DNA from: Streptomyces sp. 3214.6
GTDB taxonomy: Bacteria > Actinomycetota > Actinomycetes > Streptomycetales > Streptomycetaceae
Direction of reading: 5' to 3'
DNA: 64,000 nt
Assembly (NCBI RefSeq): GCF_900129855.1
Contig: NZ_LT670819.1
Coordinates: forward strand, 8,060,001 to 8,124,000
Shown: positions 37,680 through 46,717 of the stretch, one piece after another
Layout of the letters: each line of letters opens with the position of its first letter
How positions within the stretch are numbered: position 1 is the first letter of the stretch
Notes under the pieces: generated by a model
Told to the model about the DNA's origin: nothing
What the model saw: the letters and a program-made list of their open reading frames with translations, nothing else
Database searches by the model: none
Made by a program: the position numbers and the translations under genes

Positions 37680-40351
37680 TGGAGTCGGCCGAGATTCGCC
37701 GCCGCTGGCTGAGCTTCTTCGAGGAGCGCGGGCACACCGTCGTCCCTTCGGCGTCGCTCATCGCGGACGACCCGACTCTGCTCCTCGTCCCGGCCGGCAT
37801 GGTGCCCTTCAAGCCCTACTTCCTGGGTGAGGTCAAGCCGCCCTTCGCGCGCGCCACCAGCGTGCAGAAGTGCGTGCGCACGCCCGACATCGAAGAGGTC
37901 GGCAAGACCACCCGCCACGGCACGTTCTTCCAGATGTGCGGCAACTTCTCCTTCGGCGACTACTTCAAGGAAGGCGCCATCAGCTACGCCTGGGAGCTGC
38001 TCACCACGCCCCAGGACAAGGGTGGTTACGGCCTGGAGCCGGAGAAGCTCTGGATCACCGTCTACAAGGACGACGACGAGGCCGAGCGCATCTGGCACGA
38101 GGTCGTCGGCGTGCCCAAGGAGCGCATCCAGCGCCTCGGCATGAAGGACAACTACTGGTCCATGGGCGTCCCCGGACCCTGCGGCCCCTGTTCCGAGATC
38201 AACTACGACCGCGGCCCCGAGTTCGGCGTCGAGGGCGGCCCCGCCGTCAACGACGAGCGGTACGTGGAGATCTGGAACCTCGTCTTCATGCAGTACGAGC
38301 GCGGCGAGGGCATCGGCAAGGACAACTTCGAGATCCTGGGCGACCTGCCGAGCAAGAACATCGACACGGGCCTCGGCATGGAGCGCCTCGCCATGATTCT
38401 GCAGGGTGTGCAGAACATGTACGAGATCGACACCTCCATGGCCGTCATCAAGAAGGCCACCGAGCTGACCGGCGTCGAGTACGGCGACACCCACGACTCG
38501 GACGTCTCCCTGCGCGTGGTCACCGACCACATGCGCACCTCGGTGATGCTCATCGGCGACGGCGTGACCCCCGGCAACGAGGGCCGCGGTTACGTGCTGC
38601 GCCGCATCATGCGCCGCGCCATCCGCAACATGCGCCTGCTCGGCGCCACGGGTCCGGTAGTCAAGGACCTCATCGACACGGTCATCGAGATGATGGGCCA
38701 GCAGTACCCCGAGCTGGTCACCGACCGCGAGCGCATCGAGAAGGTGGCCCTCGCCGAGGAGAACGCCTTCCTCAAGACGCTGAAGGCCGGCACCAACATC
38801 CTCGACACGGCCGTCACCGAGACCAAGCAGTCCGGCGGCACGGTCCTCGCCGGCGACAAGGCGTTCCTGCTCCACGACACCTGGGGCTTCCCGATCGACC
38901 TCACCCTGGAGATGGCCGCCGAACAGGGCCTCTCCGTGGACGAGGACGGCTTCCGCCGTCTGATGAAGGAACAGCGGGAGCGCGCCAAGGCCGACGCCCA
39001 GGCCAAGAAGACCGGCCACGCCGGCGCCGGCGCCTACCGCGAGATCGCCGACCAGGCCGGTGAGACCGAGTTCATCGGCTACTCCGACACCGAGGGCGAG
39101 TCCACGATCGTCGGCATCCTCGTGGACGGCGCCTCCTCCCCGGCCGCCACCGAGGGCGACGAGGTCGAGATCGTCCTCGACCGCACCCCGTTCTACGCCG
39201 AGGGCGGCGGCCAGATCGGCGACACCGGCCGGATCAAGGTCGACACCGGCGCCGTCATCGAGATCCGCGACTGCCAGAAGCCGGTTCCGGGCGTCTACGT
39301 CCACAAGGGCGTGGTCCAGTTCGGCGAGGTGACGGTCGGCGCCAAGGCCCACGCCGCCATCGACAACCGTCGCCGTACGGCCATCGCCCGCGCCCACTCG
39401 GCCACCCACCTCACCCACCAGGCCCTGCGCGACGCCCTCGGCCCGACGGCCGCCCAGGCCGGTTCCGAGAACCAGCCCGGCCGGTTCCGCTTCGACTTCG
39501 GCTCCCCGTCCGCCGTCCCCACGACCGTGATGACCGACGTCGAGCAGCAGATCAACGAGGTGCTCGCCCGCGACCTCGACGTGCGCGCCGACATCATGGG
39601 CATCGACGAGGCCAAGAAGCAGGGCGCCATCGCCGAGTTCGGCGAGAAGTACGGCGAGCGGGTCCGCGTCGTGACCATCGGCGACTTCTCCAAGGAGCTG
39701 TGCGGCGGCACCCATGTGCACAACACCTCCCAGCTGGGCCTGGTGAAGCTGCTCGGCGAGTCGTCGATCGGCTCGGGTGTGCGCCGGATCGAGGCCCTCG
39801 TAGGCGTCGACGCCTACAACTTCCTGGCCCGTGAGCACACCGTCGTCGCCCAGCTCCAGGAGCTGATCAAGGGCCGTCCCGAGGAGCTCCCGGAGAAGGT
39901 CTCCGCCATGCTCGGCAAGCTGAAGGACGCCGAGAAGGAGATCGAGAAGTTCCGCGCGGAGAAGGTGCTCCAGGCCGCCGCCGGTCTCGTCGAGTCGGCC
40001 AAGGACGTGCGCGGTGTCGCCGTCGTCACCGGTCAGGTGCCGGACGGCACGACCTCGGACGACCTGCGCAAGCTGGTCCTCGACGTGCGCGGCCGGATCC
40101 AGGGCGGACGCGCCGCCGTGGTCGCCCTGTTCACGGTCAACAACGGCAAGCCGCTGACGGTCATCGCCACCAACGAGGCCGCCCGCGAGCGCGGTCTCAA
40201 GGCCGGCGAGCTGGTCCGTACGGCCGCGGGGACCCTCGGCGGCGGCGGTGGCGGCAAGCCGGACGTCGCCCAGGGCGGCGGCCAGAACCCGGCCGCGATC
40301 GGCGACGCCGTCGACGCCGTCGAGCGGCTCGTGGTGGAAACGGCCAAGTGA
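37679..40351 (+). CDS. alaS: Alanyl-tRNA synthetase
   Basis: The 890-residue enzyme has the class II core (IRRRWLSFFEERGH, MCGNFSFGDYFKEGAI, MPSKNIDTGLGMERLAM-like), the editing domain with HSATHLTHQALRDALG and CGGTHVHNTSQLG as zinc ligands, and the C-Ala domain ending in a Gly-rich segment (LGGGGGGKPDVAQGGG). It charges tRNA-Ala and clears mischarged Ser and Gly. The ATG overlaps the upstream stop; ruvX overlaps its own stop. Confidence 0.97.
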   Translation: MESAEIRRRWLSFFEERGHTVVPSASLIADDPTLLLVPAGMVPFKPYFLGEVKPPFARATSVQKCVRTPDIEEVGKTTRHGTFFQMCGNFSFGDYFKEGAISYAWELLTTPQDKGGYGLEPEKLWITVYKDDDEAERIWHEVVGVPKERIQRLGMKDNYWSMGVPGPCGPCSEINYDRGPEFGVEGGPAVNDERYVEIWNLVFMQYERGEGIGKDNFEILGDLPSKNIDTGLGMERLAMILQGVQNMYEIDTSMAVIKKATELTGVEYGDTHDSDVSLRVVTDHMRTSVMLIGDGVTPGNEGRGYVLRRIMRRAIRNMRLLGATGPVVKDLIDTVIEMMGQQYPELVTDRERIEKVALAEENAFLKTLKAGTNILDTAVTETKQSGGTVLAGDKAFLLHDTWGFPIDLTLEMAAEQGLSVDEDGFRRLMKEQRERAKADAQAKKTGHAGAGAYREIADQAGETEFIGYSDTEGESTIVGILVDGASSPAATEGDEVEIVLDRTPFYAEGGGQIGDTGRIKVDTGAVIEIRDCQKPVPGVYVHKGVVQFGEVTVGAKAHAAIDNRRRTAIARAHSATHLTHQALRDALGPTAAQAGSENQPGRFRFDFGSPSAVPTTVMTDVEQQINEVLARDLDVRADIMGIDEAKKQGAIAEFGEKYGERVRVVTIGDFSKELCGGTHVHNTSQLGLVKLLGESSIGSGVRRIEALVGVDAYNFLAREHTVVAQLQELIKGRPEELPEKVSAMLGKLKDAEKEIEKFRAEKVLQAAAGLVESAKDVRGVAVVTGQVPDGTTSDDLRKLVLDVRGRIQGGRAAVVALFTVNNGKPLTVIATNEAARERGLKAGELVRTAAGTLGGGGGGKPDVAQGGGQNPAAIGDAVDAVERLVVETAK

Positions 40352-40824
40352 GCCATCCGATGCGGAAGGGCCGTCGACTCGCGATCGACGTCGGGGACGC
40401 CCGGATCGGGGTCGCCTCGTGCGACCCCGACGGGATCCTCGCCACCCCGGTCGAGACGGTCCCCGGCCGGGACCTCCCGGCGGCTCACCGCCGCCTCGGA
40501 CAACTGGTCGAGGAGTACGAGCCGATCGAGGTCGTCGTCGGTCTCCCTCGCTCCCTCAAGGGGGGCGAGGGGCCGGCCGCGGTAAAGGTTCGCGGCTTCG
40601 CCCAGGAGCTGGCCAAGGGCATCGCCCCCGTCCCGGTCCGGCTCGTCGACGAGCGGATGACGACGGTGACGGCCAGTCAGGGACTGCGCGCCTCCGGGGT
40701 GAAGTCGAAGAAGGGCCGGTCGGTGATCGACCAGGCAGCCGCTGTGATCATCCTTCAGCAGGCGCTGGAATCCGAACGGGTGTCAGGTAAAGCACCGGGC
40801 GAGGGCGTCGAAGTGGTCATCTGA
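40348..40824 (+). CDS. ruvX: Holliday junction resolvase-like protein RuvX/YqgF
   Basis: The 158-residue RNase H-fold protein begins near RRLAIDVGDARIGVASCDP, with the first acidic residue in AIDVGDAR. VVGLPRSLKGGEG, VDERMTT and a final Asp in SVIDQAAAVIIL follow. YqgF is implicated in pre-16S rRNA 5'-end maturation as well as junction cleavage. The GTG at 40348 overlaps the alaS stop; ATG 40360 is an alternative start. It lies between alaS and mltG, as in most bacteria. Confidence 0.93.
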   Translation: MSHPMRKGRRLAIDVGDARIGVASCDPDGILATPVETVPGRDLPAAHRRLGQLVEEYEPIEVVVGLPRSLKGGEGPAAVKVRGFAQELAKGIAPVPVRLVDERMTTVTASQGLRASGVKSKKGRSVIDQAAAVIILQQALESERVSGKAPGEGVEVVI

Positions 40825-40947
40825 TCGCGATACGGTAACGTTCCGCGCGATGCGGCGGTGTTCGAACAGCTGCCGCACAGAGAGAGGCGGAACGGTGACG
40901 GGCCTGCAAAAGCCGCGTGATCGCCGCCTCGCGGCTCTAGGGGATCG

Positions 40948-42714
40948 ATGACTGAGTATGGCCGGGGCCCAGGCTCCGAACCGTGGCATCCGGAGGACCC
41001 GTTGTACGGGGACGGCGGATGGGAAGGGCAGCAGGCCCACGTGGGTCATCAGCCTGCCTACGGCGGCCAGCAGCAGCACCACTACCCGCAGCAGCCGCAG
41101 CAGGAGTACGGCGACTGGGGCCAAGGACAGGCGCAGCAGTACGACCAGCAGCAGTACGACCCGCAGTACCAGGGCTACGACCAGCAGCAGTACGCCGACC
41201 AGAGCCCGCAGCAGTACGCCCATCAGAATCAGCAGAACCACCAGAACCACCAGGGCTATCAAGAGGGTTATCAGGAGGGCGGCTGGGACGGCACGGGCAC
41301 GCATGCCCATGTCCCGTACGCGGCCGACCCCGGTGACCCCTACGGCCAGCAGGCCGCGGCCTACGGCGCGGAGCAGCCCGACTTCTACGGCACTCCGGAC
41401 GCGTATCCGCCGCCGGAGCCGCCCGCCCGGCGACGCCCCGAACCCGAACCGGCTCAGCCGGAGCCGGAGCCGGAGCCCGAACAGAAGCCCGACTGGGATC
41501 CCGGCCCCGACCAGGGCGAGCACGCCTTCTTCGCAGGGGGCGGTGCCGAGGACGACGAGGACGACGACGAGCCCGAGGGCCGCGGGAATCGACGGGGCCG
41601 AGGCGACAAGGGCGCCAAAGGGGCGAAGAGCAAGAAGAGCCGCAACGGTTTCGCCTGCCTGGTCGTCGTATTGGTGTTCGCCGGTGGCATCGGCGGCGTC
41701 GGCTATTTCGGCTACCACTACTACAAGAATCGTTACGGCGCGGCTCCGGACTACGCGGGCGGCGGCACCGCCCAGAGTGTGAGCGTCGAGGTTCCCAGGG
41801 GATCCGGCGGCGCGGCCATCGGCCGACTGCTGAAGGAAGCCGGCGTCGTCAAGAGCGTGGACGCGTTCGTCTCCGCGTTCACGAGCAATCCCCAGGCGGG
41901 CAGCATCCAGGCGGGCGCGTACATCCTCAAAAAGGAGATGTCCGCGAAGAACGCCGTCGCGATGATGCTCGACCCGAAGAGCCAGGCCAATGTGGTGGTC
42001 GCGCCGGGCCAGCGGAACGTGGGCGTTTACAAGCTCATCGACACAAAGCTCGGTCTTGCCTCCGGAGCCACCAGGAAGGTGGCGGAAACCGAGTTCAAGA
42101 AGCTCGGGCTGCCCAGCTGGGCGAACGACAACAGCAACATCAAGGACCCGCTGGAAGGCTTCCTGTTCCCGGGCACCTATCCCGCGGCCAAGGGCATGAA
42201 GCCGGAGGCCATCCTGAAGGCGATGGTCGCCCACGCCAACGAGGTGTACGGCGGCTACAACCTCGACGCCAAGGCCAAGGCGCTCAAGCTGGAGAGTCCG
42301 CTGCAGGTCATCACGGTCGCCAGCCTCGTCCAGGCCGAGGGCAAGACGCACGAGGACTACCGCAAGATGGCGGAGGTCGTCTACAACCGGCTCAAGCCCA
42401 CGAACGACCAGACCAACCAACTGCTGCAGTTCGACTCATCCTTCAATTACCTGAAGGGCGAGAGCAAGATCCATATCAGCGCGGCCGAGATCAACAGCAA
42501 CAAGGACCCGTACAACACGTACACCAACAAGGGTCTGCCGCCCGGTCCGATCGGCAATCCCGGCGACGACGCGCTGAAGGCCACCCTGAATCCGACCGCC
42601 GACGGCTGGATCTATTTCGTGGCCACCGACGGTGAGAGCAACACCGAATTCGCCAAGACCTTCGCGGAATTCCAGAAACTCAAGGACAAGTTCGATGCCA
42701 GCACGGGCAACTGA
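40948..42714 (+). CDS. mltG: Endolytic murein transglycosylase MltG with long glutamine-rich cytosolic tail
   Basis: The 588-residue protein has a cytosolic tail of about 232 residues, a membrane helix (about 235-256) and an extracytoplasmic YceG/MltG domain. The catalytic Glu is Glu464 (ASLVQAEGK), matching E. coli Glu218, and the family motifs FLFPGTY and LPPGPIGNPG are present. MltG cuts nascent glycan strands and sets their length. The tail is unusual: residues 40-115 are Gln/Tyr/His-rich, 160-185 Pro/Glu-rich and 200-232 strongly charged. The aroE start lies inside its last 20 bases. Confidence 0.93.
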   Translation: MTEYGRGPGSEPWHPEDPLYGDGGWEGQQAHVGHQPAYGGQQQHHYPQQPQQEYGDWGQGQAQQYDQQQYDPQYQGYDQQQYADQSPQQYAHQNQQNHQNHQGYQEGYQEGGWDGTGTHAHVPYAADPGDPYGQQAAAYGAEQPDFYGTPDAYPPPEPPARRRPEPEPAQPEPEPEPEQKPDWDPGPDQGEHAFFAGGGAEDDEDDDEPEGRGNRRGRGDKGAKGAKSKKSRNGFACLVVVLVFAGGIGGVGYFGYHYYKNRYGAAPDYAGGGTAQSVSVEVPRGSGGAAIGRLLKEAGVVKSVDAFVSAFTSNPQAGSIQAGAYILKKEMSAKNAVAMMLDPKSQANVVVAPGQRNVGVYKLIDTKLGLASGATRKVAETEFKKLGLPSWANDNSNIKDPLEGFLFPGTYPAAKGMKPEAILKAMVAHANEVYGGYNLDAKAKALKLESPLQVITVASLVQAEGKTHEDYRKMAEVVYNRLKPTNDQTNQLLQFDSSFNYLKGESKIHISAAEINSNKDPYNTYTNKGLPPGPIGNPGDDALKATLNPTADGWIYFVATDGESNTEFAKTFAEFQKLKDKFDASTGN

Positions 42715-43552
42715 CGCCCGCCGGGCCGCGGTACTCGGCAGCCCGATCGCCCACTCCCTCTCCCCGGCGCTCCACCGCGCCGCGTACGAGGCGCTGGAGC
42801 TCACCGGCTGGACGTACGACCGCTTCGAGGTCGACGAGGCGGCCCTGCCCGCCTTCGTCGACGGGCTCGGCGCCGAGTGGGCCGGGCTGTCGCTGACCAT
42901 GCCGCTGAAGCGTGCGGTCATCCCGTTGCTCGACGAGGTCAGCGAGACGGCGGCCTCCGTCGACGCGGTCAACACCCTGGTGTTCACCGAGGACGGCCGC
43001 CGCCTCGGCGACAACACCGACATCCCCGGCATGGTCGCCGCCCTGCGCGAGCACGGCGTCGAACAGGTCGACTCGGCCGCGATCCTCGGCGCCGGCGCCA
43101 CCGCGTCCTCCGCGCTGGCGGCCCTGGCCCGGGTCTGCACCGGCGAGATCGTCGCCTACGTCCGCAGCGAGGCCCGCGCCGCAGAGATGCGGCAGTGGGG
43201 CGAGCGGCTCGACGTCGGGGTCCGGATCGCCGACTGGGCGGACGCCGCCGACGCCCTGCACTTCCCGCTGGTCGTGGCGACCACCCCGGCCCGCGTCACG
43301 GACGCCCTCGCCGTCTCGGTGCCGGAGCGCCCGGCCACCCTCTTCGACGTGCTCTACGACCCCTGGCCGACAGAACTGGCCGCCCGGTGGTCCATGTTCG
43401 GCGGCGCCGTTGTCAGCGGCCTCGACCTGCTCGTGCACCAGGCGGTGTTCCAGGTGGAGCAGATGACCGGCCGCGCTCCGGCTCCCGTGGAGGCCATGCG
43501 CAAGGCGGGCGAACACGCTCTCGCCGCACGTCGGGCATCGCACAGTCGCTGA
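42695..43552 (+). CDS. aroE: Shikimate dehydrogenase
   Basis: The 285-residue enzyme reduces 3-dehydroshikimate with NADPH. It has the substrate loop GSPIAHSLSPALH (15-27), Lys72 (LTMPLKRAV), Asn93 and Asp109 (DNTDIPGM), and a nucleotide loop GAGATASSAL where most relatives have GAGGA. The ATG at 42695, after AAGGACAAG, overlaps mltG by 20 bp. The following 170 bp to aroC hold no clear terminator. Confidence 0.93.
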   Translation: MPARATDARRAAVLGSPIAHSLSPALHRAAYEALELTGWTYDRFEVDEAALPAFVDGLGAEWAGLSLTMPLKRAVIPLLDEVSETAASVDAVNTLVFTEDGRRLGDNTDIPGMVAALREHGVEQVDSAAILGAGATASSALAALARVCTGEIVAYVRSEARAAEMRQWGERLDVGVRIADWADAADALHFPLVVATTPARVTDALAVSVPERPATLFDVLYDPWPTELAARWSMFGGAVVSGLDLLVHQAVFQVEQMTGRAPAPVEAMRKAGEHALAARRASHSR

Positions 43553-43722
43553 CCCGTCCCCCGCCGCTCCGTCCGCTGGATGGACCGGCGACCGTGTCCG
43601 GGGCCCGGACGTGGGAGGATCGGAGGTGGCGGGCCCGGGCCGCGCACCCGGTCACGCCGACGACGTACGCAAGGACGCGCGTGCGGCACGGCATAACGGG
43701 GCGCGAGACTTGAGGAGCATCG

Positions 43723-44907
43723 TTGAGCAGGCTGCGTTGGCTGACCGCGGGGGAGTCCCACGGTCCCGCACTTGTCGCCACGCTGGAGGGCCTTCCCGCC
43801 GGCGTGCCGATCACCACGGACATGGTGGCCGACCACCTGGCGCGACGGCGGCTCGGTTACGGGCGTGGCGCGCGGATGAAGTTCGAGCGCGACGAGGTCA
43901 CCTTCCTCGGCGGTGTCCGGCACGGTCTCACCCTGGGTTCCCCGGTGGCGGTCATGGTGGGCAACACCGAGTGGCCGAAGTGGGAGCAGGTCATGGCGGC
44001 CGACCCGGTCGACCCGGAGATCCTGGCCGGTCTTGCCCGCAACGCCCCGCTCACCCGCCCGCGGCCCGGCCACGCCGACCTCGCCGGGATGCAGAAGTAC
44101 GGCTTCGACGAGGCCAGGCCGATCCTGGAACGCGCCTCGGCGCGGGAGACGGCCGCCCGGGTGGCGCTCGGCGCGGTGGCCCGGTCGTACCTGAAGGAGA
44201 CGGCCGGTATCGAGATCGTCTCGCACGTCGTGGAGCTGGCCGCGGCCAAGGCGCCCTACGGCGTCGTGCCGACCCCGGCCGACGTCGAGAAGCTGGACGC
44301 CGACCCGGTGCGCTGTCTGGACGCGGACGCGTCGAAGGCGATGGTCGCGGAGATCGACCAGGCTCACAAGGACGGCGACACCCTCGGTGGCGTCGTCGAG
44401 GTGCTGGCCTACGACGTCCCGGTCGGGCTGGGCTCACACGTGCACTGGGACCGCCGCCTGGACGCCAGGCTGGCCGCGGCCCTGATGGGCATCCAGGCGA
44501 TCAAGGGCGTCGAGGTCGGCGACGGCTTCGGCCTCGCGCGCGTGCCGGGTTCGAAGGCGCACGACGAGATCGTCACCACGCCCGAGGGCATCCGCCGCTC
44601 GACCGGTCGCTCCGGCGGCACCGAGGGCGGTCTGACCACGGGCGAGCTGCTGCGGGTGCGGGCGGCGATGAAGCCGATCGCGACGGTGCCCCGGGCGCTG
44701 CAGACGGTGGACGTGGCCACGGGCGAGGCGACGCAGGCGCATCACCAGCGCTCCGACGTGTGCGCGGTGCCGGCGGCCGGGATCGTGGCCGAGGCGATGG
44801 TCGCCCTCGTCCTGGCGGACGCGGTGGCCGAGAAGTTCGGCGGCGACTCGGTGCCCGAGACCCGCCGCAACGTCCGGTCGTACCTCGACAACCTGCACAT
44901 CCGATGA
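43723..44907 (+). CDS. aroC: Chorismate synthase
   Basis: The 394-residue FMN-dependent enzyme converts EPSP to chorismate. Family signatures are seen: RWLTAGESHGPALVA at the N-terminus, GRGARMKFERDEVTFLGG and the C-terminal RSDVCAVPAAGIVAEAM. The start is a TTG at 43723 after GAGGAGC. The stop overlaps the aroK start (ATGA). It begins the aroC-aroK-aroB operon. Confidence 0.97.
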   Translation: MSRLRWLTAGESHGPALVATLEGLPAGVPITTDMVADHLARRRLGYGRGARMKFERDEVTFLGGVRHGLTLGSPVAVMVGNTEWPKWEQVMAADPVDPEILAGLARNAPLTRPRPGHADLAGMQKYGFDEARPILERASARETAARVALGAVARSYLKETAGIEIVSHVVELAAAKAPYGVVPTPADVEKLDADPVRCLDADASKAMVAEIDQAHKDGDTLGGVVEVLAYDVPVGLGSHVHWDRRLDARLAAALMGIQAIKGVEVGDGFGLARVPGSKAHDEIVTTPEGIRRSTGRSGGTEGGLTTGELLRVRAAMKPIATVPRALQTVDVATGEATQAHHQRSDVCAVPAAGIVAEAMVALVLADAVAEKFGGDSVPETRRNVRSYLDNLHIR

Positions 44908-45419
44908 GCGGGCCGCTGGTCGTCCTGGTCGGCCCGATGGGCGTCGGCAAGTCCACCGTCGCGCAGCTGCTGGCCGAACGGCTGGGCGCCGGCTACCGGG
45001 ACACCGACGACGACATCGTCGCCGAGCAGGGTCGCAGCATCGCGGAGATCTTCGTCGACGAAGGCGAGGAGGCCTTCCGCGCCATCGAGAAGCAGGCAGT
45101 GCACCGTGCGCTCGCCGAGCACGACGGCATCCTCGCGCTCGGCGGCGGCTCGATCCTGGACGCCGACACGCGCGGCCTGCTGGCCGGGCAGCGCGTGGTC
45201 TACCTCGCGATGGACGTCGAGGAAGCCGTCAAGCGCACCGGTCTCAACGCGGCCCGCCCGCTGCTCGCCGTCAACCCGCGCAAGCAGTGGCGCGAGCTGA
45301 TGGAGGCCCGCCGTCACCTGTACGAGGGCGTTGCCACGGCGGTGGTCGCGACGGACGGTCGCACGCCCGAAGAGGTCGCCCAAGCAGCCCTGGACGCTTT
45401 GGAGTTGAAGGAAGCATGA
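44904..45419 (+). CDS. aroK: Shikimate kinase
   Basis: The 171-residue P-loop kinase has Walker A GPMGVGKST (10-18), the shikimate-binding RDTDDDI and GGGSI regions, and the lid residue Arg in LNAARPLLA. It makes shikimate 3-phosphate. Start and stop codons both overlap neighbouring aro genes by four bases. Confidence 0.97.
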   Translation: MSGPLVVLVGPMGVGKSTVAQLLAERLGAGYRDTDDDIVAEQGRSIAEIFVDEGEEAFRAIEKQAVHRALAEHDGILALGGGSILDADTRGLLAGQRVVYLAMDVEEAVKRTGLNAARPLLAVNPRKQWRELMEARRHLYEGVATAVVATDGRTPEEVAQAALDALELKEA

Positions 45420-46510
45420 GCAGCGAGTCCGTGACGCGGATCCGGGTCGGCGGCAGCGCGGGATCGGAACCCTACGAGGTTCTGGTCGGCCGTCAGCTGT
45501 TGGGGGAGCTCGGCGGGCTGATCGGTGACCGCGTCAAGCGGGTCGCGGTGATCCATCCCGAGGCGCTGGCGGAGACTGGGGACGCGCTCCGCGCCGACCT
45601 GGCCGGGCAGGGCTTCGAGGCCGTCGCCATTCAGGTGCCCAACGCGGAGGAGGCCAAGACCGCGGAGGTCGCCGCCTACTGCTGGAAGGCGTTGGGCCAG
45701 TCCGGGTTCACGCGCACGGACGTCGTGGTGGGCGTGGGCGGCGGTGCGACCACCGACCTCGCGGGGTTCGTCGCGGCGACCTGGCTGCGCGGGGTGCGCT
45801 GGATCGCCGTGCCGACCACCGTGCTGGCCATGGTCGACGCGGCCGTCGGCGGCAAGACCGGCATCAACACCGCCGAGGGCAAGAACCTCGTCGGTTCCTT
45901 CCACCCGCCGGCCGGCGTGCTGTGCGATCTGGCGGCGCTGGACTCCCTCCCGGTCAACGACTACGTGTCGGGTCTGGCGGAGATCATCAAGGCCGGTTTC
46001 ATCGCCGACCCGGTGATCCTTGACCTGATCGAGTCCGACCCCGAGTCCGCCCGCACCCCGGCGGGCCCGCACACCGCCGAACTGATCGAGCGCTCCATCA
46101 GGGTCAAGGCGGACGTGGTGTCGTCCGACCTGAAGGAGTCGGGCCTGCGGGAGATCCTCAACTACGGTCACACCCTCGCGCACGCCATCGAGAAGAACGA
46201 GCGCTACAAGTGGCGGCATGGCGCGGCCGTGTCCGTGGGCATGCACTTCGCCGCCGAACTGGGCCGCCTGGCGGGCCGGTTGGACGAGGCCACGGCCGAC
46301 CGCCACCGCACGGTTCTGGAGTCGGTGGGCCTGCCGCTGCACTACCGGTACGACCAGTGGCCCAAGCTGCTGGAGACGATGAAGGTCGACAAGAAGTCCC
46401 GCGGCGACCTGCTGCGCTTCATCGTCCTGGACGGTCTGGCCAAGCCCACCGTGCTGGAAGGACCCGACCCGGCCGTTCTGCTCGCCGCGTACGGCGAGGT
46501 GGGCGAGTAG
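45416..46510 (+). CDS. aroB: 3-Dehydroquinate synthase
   Basis: The 364-residue NAD- and Zn-dependent enzyme closes DAHP to 3-dehydroquinate. NAD-binding GVGGGATTDLAGFVAATW, the metal ligand region NYGHTLAHAIE and RWRHGAAVSVGM (here YKWRHGAAVSVGMHF) are present. The ATG overlaps the aroK stop. It is the last gene of this aro operon; a strong terminator lies 94 bp later. Confidence 0.97.
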   Translation: MSSESVTRIRVGGSAGSEPYEVLVGRQLLGELGGLIGDRVKRVAVIHPEALAETGDALRADLAGQGFEAVAIQVPNAEEAKTAEVAAYCWKALGQSGFTRTDVVVGVGGGATTDLAGFVAATWLRGVRWIAVPTTVLAMVDAAVGGKTGINTAEGKNLVGSFHPPAGVLCDLAALDSLPVNDYVSGLAEIIKAGFIADPVILDLIESDPESARTPAGPHTAELIERSIRVKADVVSSDLKESGLREILNYGHTLAHAIEKNERYKWRHGAAVSVGMHFAAELGRLAGRLDEATADRHRTVLESVGLPLHYRYDQWPKLLETMKVDKKSRGDLLRFIVLDGLAKPTVLEGPDPAVLLAAYGEVGE

Positions 46511-46603
46511 GACCGCGGGACGAGCCAGGTGGACCGCAGGATGGCCGAGTAAGTCCGCCCGCTCCCCTTCCGCCCGATTCGCCTTCCACACTGGGCACTT
46601 CGG

Positions 46604-46643
46604 ACCGCCCCCGGCCGTTCACCAATCGACGGCCGGGGGCGGT
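46604..46643 (+). terminator. Terminator after the aro operon
   Basis: A 15-bp perfect stem (ACCGCCCCCGGCCGT with ACGGCCGGGGGCGGT) encloses a 10-nt loop. Confidence 0.75.
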
Positions 46644-46717
46644 ACCGTTCAGTGGCGAAGAGGGTTCGCACCCCCACAACCAGCGCCCATTGCCTGTACG
46701 AGACGGAGTGGCACCGG

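Noticed and set aside
36038..39838. A 1266-codon open frame on the minus strand opposite rpsD and alaS
   Set aside because: Its Val/Asp/Leu/Gly-rich translation is the mirror of high-GC codon bias in the opposite real genes; it has no family features and covers two essential genes.
40855..40890. TGTTCGAACA palindrome upstream of mltG as an SOS box
   Set aside because: It has the inverse arrangement (GTTC-GAAC) of the actinobacterial LexA consensus, so no call was made.
43611..45419. A long upstream extension of the aroK frame through aroC
   Set aside because: The upstream part is Arg/Gly shadow sequence of aroC; aroK starts at the ATG overlapping the aroC stop.
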